From Prostheceraeus crozeri (taxonomy: Eukaryota; Platyhelminthes; Polycladida; Euryleptidae), in NCBI GenBank assembly GCA_907163375.1, contig CAJQUW010007085.1, forward strand, positions 124,001 to 188,000: a stretch of 64,000 bases of DNA. The letters run 5' to 3'. The notes beneath the pieces are model-generated. The model did not search any database and was not told where the DNA came from. It was given only the letters and a program-made list of their open reading frames with translations. The translations under genes and the position numbers were made by a program. This document shows, in pieces, positions 57,894 to 64,000 of this stretch; position 1 is the stretch's first letter, and each line of letters opens with the position of its first letter.

Positions 57894-59752
57894 AATTTCA
57901 ACGCAAGTCTGATGAAAATAAACGCATAAACCAGAAGATCTATAAAATCGCAAGCTTTGCGTCCTTGCATCTTGCTGTAGATATCGTTGTATCGTTTTAT
58001 TTGACGTGTAAAGCAGATTATTGCCCACGCGGCAGATAATATTTAGGCTACTCCAATGCACTGGAAGGAGCGTAATTATGAGTGCTCTTGTCCTGCTTTA
58101 GACTAGATCTGTGATTTTCACGATTGATCAGGTTAAATTTCTATTCAAATACTCTTGATAATCATAGACATTTCAGTCACAATCTGCCCTTGATCATCAT
58201 AGCACGTCGGCAAATAAAATTCTCTACACAACTCATGCATGAGATTGCTTCATCATAGCATTCGAACTCGTTGGATATAAGTGGCCATCACCTTGCGTGC
58301 TCGGGCATTTAAGATATCTAACTCGTGGAATACTATAAAGAAGCAATCATGCACGAGTTGCGAAAATAACTATACCTTTTTGCATTCTATTTCTAAATAA
58401 GTGAAATCGATTTCCGCTGAGCAGAATATTCATTTATTTATCATGTCATATTTCCAGATATTCCTTCTCAGTCAGCTCATAGAAATCATTCATGCAATAG
58501 AGATGTATTCATAGTGCATTCGATATCGTCATTCTGAAATTCAAATTCTGGCAGATTACGTGTACAGTTGCTGGATATCATCACTTTGAATGTCACTTTT
58601 TTGTCTAATCGGCAGCATGTCTGACGTACATGTAGAAAGCATCATGTTGTCTTATGTTAATACATAAAGTCAGAGAAATTAACAATACGATAGAAAGTCC
58701 TAGAATGGAAATTGCATGAAAATTATGGCATACTCCAGGGGAACTTAGTTGGGGCAAAATGCAAATTCTACGATCTGGCGTCCATGTTTTCTGATTGGCA
58801 TTTATGATTATCAAGCCAATTAGTGATCTGGATTGTTGCCCAGTGTCCAAAGATCATATAAACAAAAGTAATAATGAATTTACAAAATACTGCGCTGACA
58901 GGATGACAAAGAAGGAAATCCTATAAATCGTTCTCTACGTCTATCATTTTGAAATATCGCTCCTATAATCTATCAAGAGTATAATCAGACACATATGCAG
59001 CTTGTCATGTCGATTTACAGAACATATATTATACTCCAGCTTGAAATCAGAGGCCAAGAAATATTTTGCTTTATTCATTTTACTTTAAATGGCTTCCCCA
59101 TTCATTATATTTCAACAACTTTCAAAATCTTTGCATGCTTTCAAATATCAGCTTCCAAAATATCATCACACTATATCACACAAGTCACTCAATAATTAAT
59201 TGAAGATTTCCAGCGACATTCTATTTACCTGAGTGATGATTGTAGGCAAAGAAGCCTTCAGTGTGCTTATTCCAGAATAGCTCTAGGTATCTATATCGCT
59301 TGAAGGAGAAATTATCCAATAGTTAGATTTTTTATCTGTGAATTCTTGATATGCTCTTACAACCGGTACACCGACCACTTTCAATTATGATTATGTGAGT
59401 CAATTTTTATTTCGTTTTCCAGCATTGAAAAAATTGGATGATAGTTGTAAATGACTGCTACAAATAGACACAGTATAATAATCCATGGAATAGTAGCCTA
59501 TTTCAGATGAAACAATGCCACCATCTCACTTAAAATTCTCTGCATGATAATCCTGTAATTTGCTGTCAACAACTTCCACAACTAATTTGGCAAATATCTT
59601 GACTATGATGCAATGTTTTTAGATCGAATCTGATCTATGTACAAACCATAGATTTTCCATGTACCATCATTGTACATAAGCAAGATATCAAACTTCCATT
59701 CTTTCATAGTGTACCATTATCTACTTCTATGCATAAAGTGAAGATGTACGTA

Positions 59753-60764
59753 ATGACACCAGACGAAGAAAATATAATGAGTATAGCGAAAATTGATCGA
59801 GACCGTCTGATAGCAGCCTGGCAATCCGATTCAGACTACTTACAGTTAACAGATCAGCTAGGCATTCATTGGTATTCACTGCTAGAAGCACAACAGCCAA
59901 ATTCTTGAAAGACGGAAAGCGAACAACTGATAAGAAGAGCGGAAGAACTTATACAATGGCAAATGAATCGATGGTAGACGCAATGGTGAGATGCATTGAG
60001 GAGAAGTCCACCATCACCCTGACTGAAATCAAAAAGAAAGTCCAGTAGGAGCTTCCATCAAGTCCTACTGTTTGCGTCCAAACCATAAGTCGGTGTGTGG
60101 ACGGAAGACTGATCACCATGAAGCAGTTAAGATCCTCGCCTGTCCCATGGAACGAACCCAGTATCAAACTAGAAAGAAAGGCTTTCATGCAATGGCTGGT
60201 CGACAGTGGCATGCAGACATCAGTCTTTCAAGATGAAACTGGCTTCAATCTGTGAATTGCGAGAACACGTGGACGTGCACTTAAAGAACATCCAACTGTC
60301 AGGGTAGTAGAGGGACAGCGTGGTAGAACTCAACCGTTTCTTTGGCCGTATCCCCAACACATGGCCTTGTTCATTTCAGCATGATTGGATACGGAATGAC
60401 TACCAGTCATTTCTGCGACTTTTTGTCTGAAGTCAGCGAACTTCTTTCTAAAGAAGAATTTAACCTTCTTATAGGCAGTACATCATCGCATTCTGAAGAT
60501 GAGCTTCGACATCATACCCCACGCATCCGACGCTTACCATGATATAGTCCATTCCTAAATGTCACAGAATACGCGAATTCAGCGCTGAAATCCGATGTCA
60601 AGAGAGATCTTGCAAATCCTGATGTCCAAAGACAGATAAGTGACAATCAAATGGCAAGAGACGCTGGGAAGACACTCCACAGACACAGAATGGACATTTT
60701 GAAATCGCTCATTCAACAGAACATCAGCGTTATAACAGCCCAAAAAGTTCAGAAGTGGTTTTGA
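59753..60764 (+). pseudogene. IS630/Tc1-mariner transposase relic (unit B)
   Basis: Near-identical to 54742-55753, with the same stops and frame change, so it was already dead when the segment was duplicated. Changes such as Lys to Met-type codons near 60086 are private to this copy. Confidence 0.75.
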
Positions 60765-61153
60765 CACGTGCTTGGCTACGCAAACAGATACTTTGCCGAA
60801 TCTGACATTTTTCACTGAACTTTCCTTGCCTTATAGGCTTTTATCCTACTTTCAGTGCTCTCATGTTCAAATAAAATGCCTTTGAACAGCATAGATATTT
60901 TCTTAGATGAAAAATCGGAAATTAGAATGACGAAAATTAATGCACTGAAATCTATGAAATTTGCCATATCGTAGACATAGGCATTTTGATAGGAAAAGTC
61001 AAAAGAAACTGAATTCACTTATTCAATAATAGAATACAAAAAGGTATATTAATATATATTAGGAATATATTTCTAAATTTCTCTATTCAAAATTTTTTCA
61101 CTATTTAGATGATCGACTTGATGAAACGCATGACAGGATTACATAAAGCTTTC

Positions 61154-61201
61154 CGGTAAATAGATCCACGTCTGGTCCCGGGGGTAGTAGTTTCATATCA
61201 G
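61154..61201 (-). pseudogene. Micro-exon with destroyed donor (unit B)
   Basis: Same as 56143-56190: DMKLLPPGPDVDLFT with GA in place of the donor GT. The defect predates the A/B duplication. Confidence 0.6.
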
Positions 61202-61468
61202 CTGAAGTGACAGTAATTAACTTCTCACGTGTCAAACAGCTCAAGTTTCTTCGTATGATTTATCGGTTGACACTTGAGTGTAATTCATGATGTCATTCTT
61301 CGCACTCTTCACAGTATTCTCCTAAACTTTTGTCTAAACACATTGGTATGTGAATCAAATTCAAGTTGAGGTTTGCGACAGTTGCACTGGAAAATGCATA
61401 TACAAATGCTACCTGAAAAATGGCATAATTTAAAATTAGAAATATAAGCAGAATTGCATAAAACTTGC

Positions 61469-61507
61469 CTGTTTCTCCTTCAAGGTAAAATGGTGATCTC
61501 ATTGCAC
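61469..61507 (-). CDS. Micro-exon, AMRSPFYLEGET
   Basis: A 39-nt phase-1 exon, acceptor CATTTCAG, GC donor GCAAGT. It occupies the place of the KMIDPPFDPAAET exon. The flanking intron is recognisably the same, but the exon is strongly diverged and one codon shorter. Confidence 0.65.
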
Positions 61508-61602
61508 CTGAAATGAGTATAATTAACTCCTTACATATCAAACCGCTCAAGTTATGGAATTGTAGTCAGATTGTAGGCATGACAGAATTGCATCAAACTT
61601 AC

Positions 61603-61641
61603 CGCTACTGATTATGTCACCTGGTATTGTAACTGTACTAC
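61603..61641 (-). CDS. Micro-exon, STVTIPGDIISS
   Basis: A 39-nt phase-1 exon, acceptor AATTTCAG, donor GTAAGTTTG. Duplicate of 49613-49651 with five amino-acid replacements. Confidence 0.65.
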
Positions 61642-61727
61642 CTGAAATTGCAATAAAAATAATAAATAATAATCAAAATACAAAATAAAATCAAATAATA
61701 CAAATAGTCAAGGGAGAAGATAAGAAG

Positions 61728-63040
61728 TCAATGAGAGGTAATATCACTATCAATCATTCGATGGATAAAGTTCTTTCCGTTGAGCAGTCGATGCAGCCTA
61801 TGTCTGAGGTTCCTGCGATCTGTTGTTTCCGGTGGTAAAAGTCGATGAAAGCATGTGTCCCCGGTGCTGTAATATTTTGTAGAACAGCCATTTTTTTTCA
61901 CTTTTCTCAACTATTATCCTTGCGTCCGTCATTTGGGTGTAGCCGTGCCTCACTCCTCGCTTCAGATATTGTTCTATTCTCCTCCTTTCGTTGGTGCTCG
62001 TGAATCCCCACCAGCTGGCAGTAGCAGACTTAACCTTGTTGGTAATCATTGTTGAGCACAGCTGATGGAGCATACGGTATGTTGCTTTGCTCCTCGACTT
62101 TTCATTATCTTCATTGCGTATATGCCCTTGTTGCATTTTTTCCAGATCCTACTCACGTGGGCATCCATATGTAGTTTTTGTGTGAAGAAGACACCGAGGA
62201 TTATGATCTCTGAAGTACTTCTGATGTTAGGAAGATGTGGCGACTCCGCGTTGGCTCTGGATCTTTGAAAGATTATTTCTAGAGATTTTGTATCGTTGAG
62301 GTTGAGGTTCTTGTTTAATGCCCACTCCTTTATATGTTGCAACTCGACTGTTGTTGTATCGAAATTGTCCGGCGGTACAATCAGATATCTATCATCTGCA
62401 TATTTGATTATGATGTTGCCTACGATGGTTGGTTTCAGGTCCCATACAATCGTGGAGAATGCATTTGGTCCAACTGTCGATCCTTGAACCACGCCTGCAT
62501 TGATGTCTGTTGCATGCGACATTTACCCAAACATTTTAGTTGCCTGCTTACGTGACGTACGTATAACAGTCAGCAATCCAATTGCAGATTTGGTCGGGAA
62601 TTTTCAAATTGTTAAGCTTTTCATGCAACTTATACCTTCTCGCTGTGTCGAAAACTTTCGAGAAGTCTATAGTGACCATTAGAGCAGAGGTGTGATTTTC
62701 TAAAATAGCCATTACTTCAATTAGAATTGCTATCAAGGCTTCTGCGGTGCCTCCTGTTGGTTTGAAAGCGTATTGATCATTGTACATTTGTTCCTCGTCA
62801 TTGCTTGATCTATGATTTTTCTAGCAACAATTTTTCGCAAATTCGTGACAAAATTGGTGTTAGCACTGTTTAGCACTGATTAACTTTGTGATTGGTTCGT
62901 ATATGTAATCAGCTGCTATGCGAAGGAACCATGCTATTATATGATCACTGACAGAGATGTTTACTTCACTTTCATTGGAGCCATGTATGTTTCAGATGCG
63001 CCGATGTATTCAGTGATGTTTGCTGGTCCTTCACGCAAAA
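61728..63040 (-). pseudogene. Non-LTR retrotransposon reverse transcriptase, truncated copy 2
   Basis: Duplicate of 49747-51230 with the same KYADDRYLIVP and DFSKVFDTARR blocks and the same truncation. Internal deletions are near 61780 and 62045. It is part of the second segmental duplication, not an independent insertion. Confidence 0.8.
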
Positions 63041-63245
63041 TTTCTTCGTATGATTTATCGGTTGACACTTGAGTGTAATTCATGATGTCATTCTTCGCAC
63101 TCTTCACAATATTCTCCTAAACTTTTGTCTAAACACATTGGTATATGAATCAAATTCAAATGAGGTTTGCGACAATTGCACTGGAAAATGCATATACAAA
63201 TGCTACCTGAAAAATGGCATAATTTAAAATTAGAGATAAACTTGC

Positions 63246-63287
63246 CTGATTCTCCTGGAAGGTCAAATAGAGGGTCAATCATTTTAC
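63246..63287 (-). CDS. Micro-exon, KMIDPLFDLPGES
   Basis: A 42-nt phase-1 exon, GC donor. Versus 51432 it has five substitutions, all changing the amino acid, while about 275 bp of flanking intron differ at three positions. Confidence 0.7.
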
Positions 63288-63382
63288 CTGAAATGACAAT
63301 GATTAACTCCTTACACATCAAGCAGCTCAAGTTATAGAATTGCAGTCATATTGTAGGCATGACAGAATTGCATCAAACTTAC

Positions 63383-63415
63383 TGTAAAAGTCATATGGTA
63401 CTTCATCAGAAGCAC
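63383..63415 (-). CDS. Micro-exon, ASDEVPYDFY (third copy)
   Basis: Identical to 51569-51601 and 56577-56609, with the same splice sites. The gene continues beyond the window on its 5' side. Confidence 0.6.
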
Positions 63416-63867
63416 CTGAAATTGCAATAATGTAGTCAGAGCTTTGACATCAATCTCTATGTCATCACTTGCTGAAGACTTCTGACAGATCGAAGAGATC
63501 GATAAACAATAAAAAAAATCATTCATGTTGCAAAAAGTCATGCAGCTGTGCTCACCACAGAGATAATTTGCTTAGTCTGCGTTGTTTGGTCTAGAGACAT
63601 TTTATAATACTGATGGTCACGCTTTGAGCATACATAGGGTCTACAAGTGAATACATAAATTACATAAAGCTTACCTGCGCAGCAAGATATTTCGCTACTC
63701 TTGGAGTCGAATTACCTGTTTGATTCCTAATGCACATGTAAACGCATGCTTTGAAGCAAGATCTGCAATCCGTGATACTATGGTGCATGCAGAGCAGTGG
63801 CGCGGTCTCCGTGCCTGCGAGGTCTTCACCACATACCCAAAAATAATCATCAACATTCATGAAAGAA

Positions 63868-64000
63868 AAAAGTTCAATTTCCATTGCATAGAATTGCAAT
63901 TGATTATAATTACTAATTACATCTTCATCAATGTAATTGACTACGCTTACAAATTTCTCCGTCTTTTTTCAATTGCATTTCAATTACTTTGCAATTAATT
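63868..64000. repeat. AATTAC-rich array, third copy, cut by window end
   Basis: Matches the left array of units A and B. Shows that at least a third unit begins here. Confidence 0.55.

Larger units (their letters stand above)
56237..61247. repeat. Segmental tandem duplication, unit B (~5.0 kb)
   Basis: Direct repeat of unit A. Differences I saw include single-base indels near 57772, 57946 and 59621 and substitutions near 58731, 60086, 60521 and 60738. It could be a true recent duplication or an assembly artefact. Confidence 0.9.

Overview
This is animal (metazoan) nuclear DNA, AT-rich and dominated by mobile elements. GT-AG introns, a Polinton/Maverick, a Ty3-type LTR retrotransposon, a Penelope-like element, non-LTR reverse-transcriptase fragments, IS630/Tc1-mariner transposase relics and a piggyBac-like element together point to an invertebrate. 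The species cannot be fixed from sequence alone. I see no conserved single-copy host gene, no rRNA or tRNA gene and no CRISPR array.

Layout. 1-6522 is flanking DNA without recognisable genes. 6523-24339 is one Polinton bounded by inverted terminal repeats. It carries a membrane protein, a conserved ORF, penton-type minor capsid protein, packaging ATPase, protein-primed DNA polymerase B (minus), a clamp-like gene (minus), a tail-fibre-like protein, two small virion-type proteins, double jelly-roll major capsid protein, a phospholipase A2-like domain, DDE integrase and an adenain-like protease (minus). Nearly every gene is broken by stops or frameshifts, and polymerase motif C is missing, so the copy is dead. 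Short GC-rich double-hairpin elements sit inside or at the ends of its genes.

24340-39510 holds dispersed repeats, a piggyBac-like non-autonomous element (28892-29357), an intact three-exon CACTA/EnSpm-type transposase gene (29379-33765, minus), a mariner-type MITE (34112-34518), a BEN-domain gene (36226-37140, minus) and a ~196-bp satellite split by a Penelope-like fragment with 342-bp inverted arms (37711-38700). 39511-44134 is a young Ty3-type LTR retrotransposon (minus) with a 5-bp target duplication. 44135-47629 is non-coding apart from a dispersed repeat.

47630-64000 is the most unusual region. A minus-strand series of very short (33-48 nt) exons all start and end in phase 1, lie between near-identical introns and encode short Pro/Asp-rich peptides. 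It ends at a basic RKRRRR exon and an exon with a stop. The locus has grown by tandem segmental duplication (51230-56236 and 56237-61247, about 99.8% identical by eye), carrying along IS630-like transposase relics and a truncated non-LTR retrotransposon. In the best pair of duplicated exons, all five differences change an amino acid while the flanking introns are nearly unchanged. This looks like a micro-exon gene under diversifying selection.
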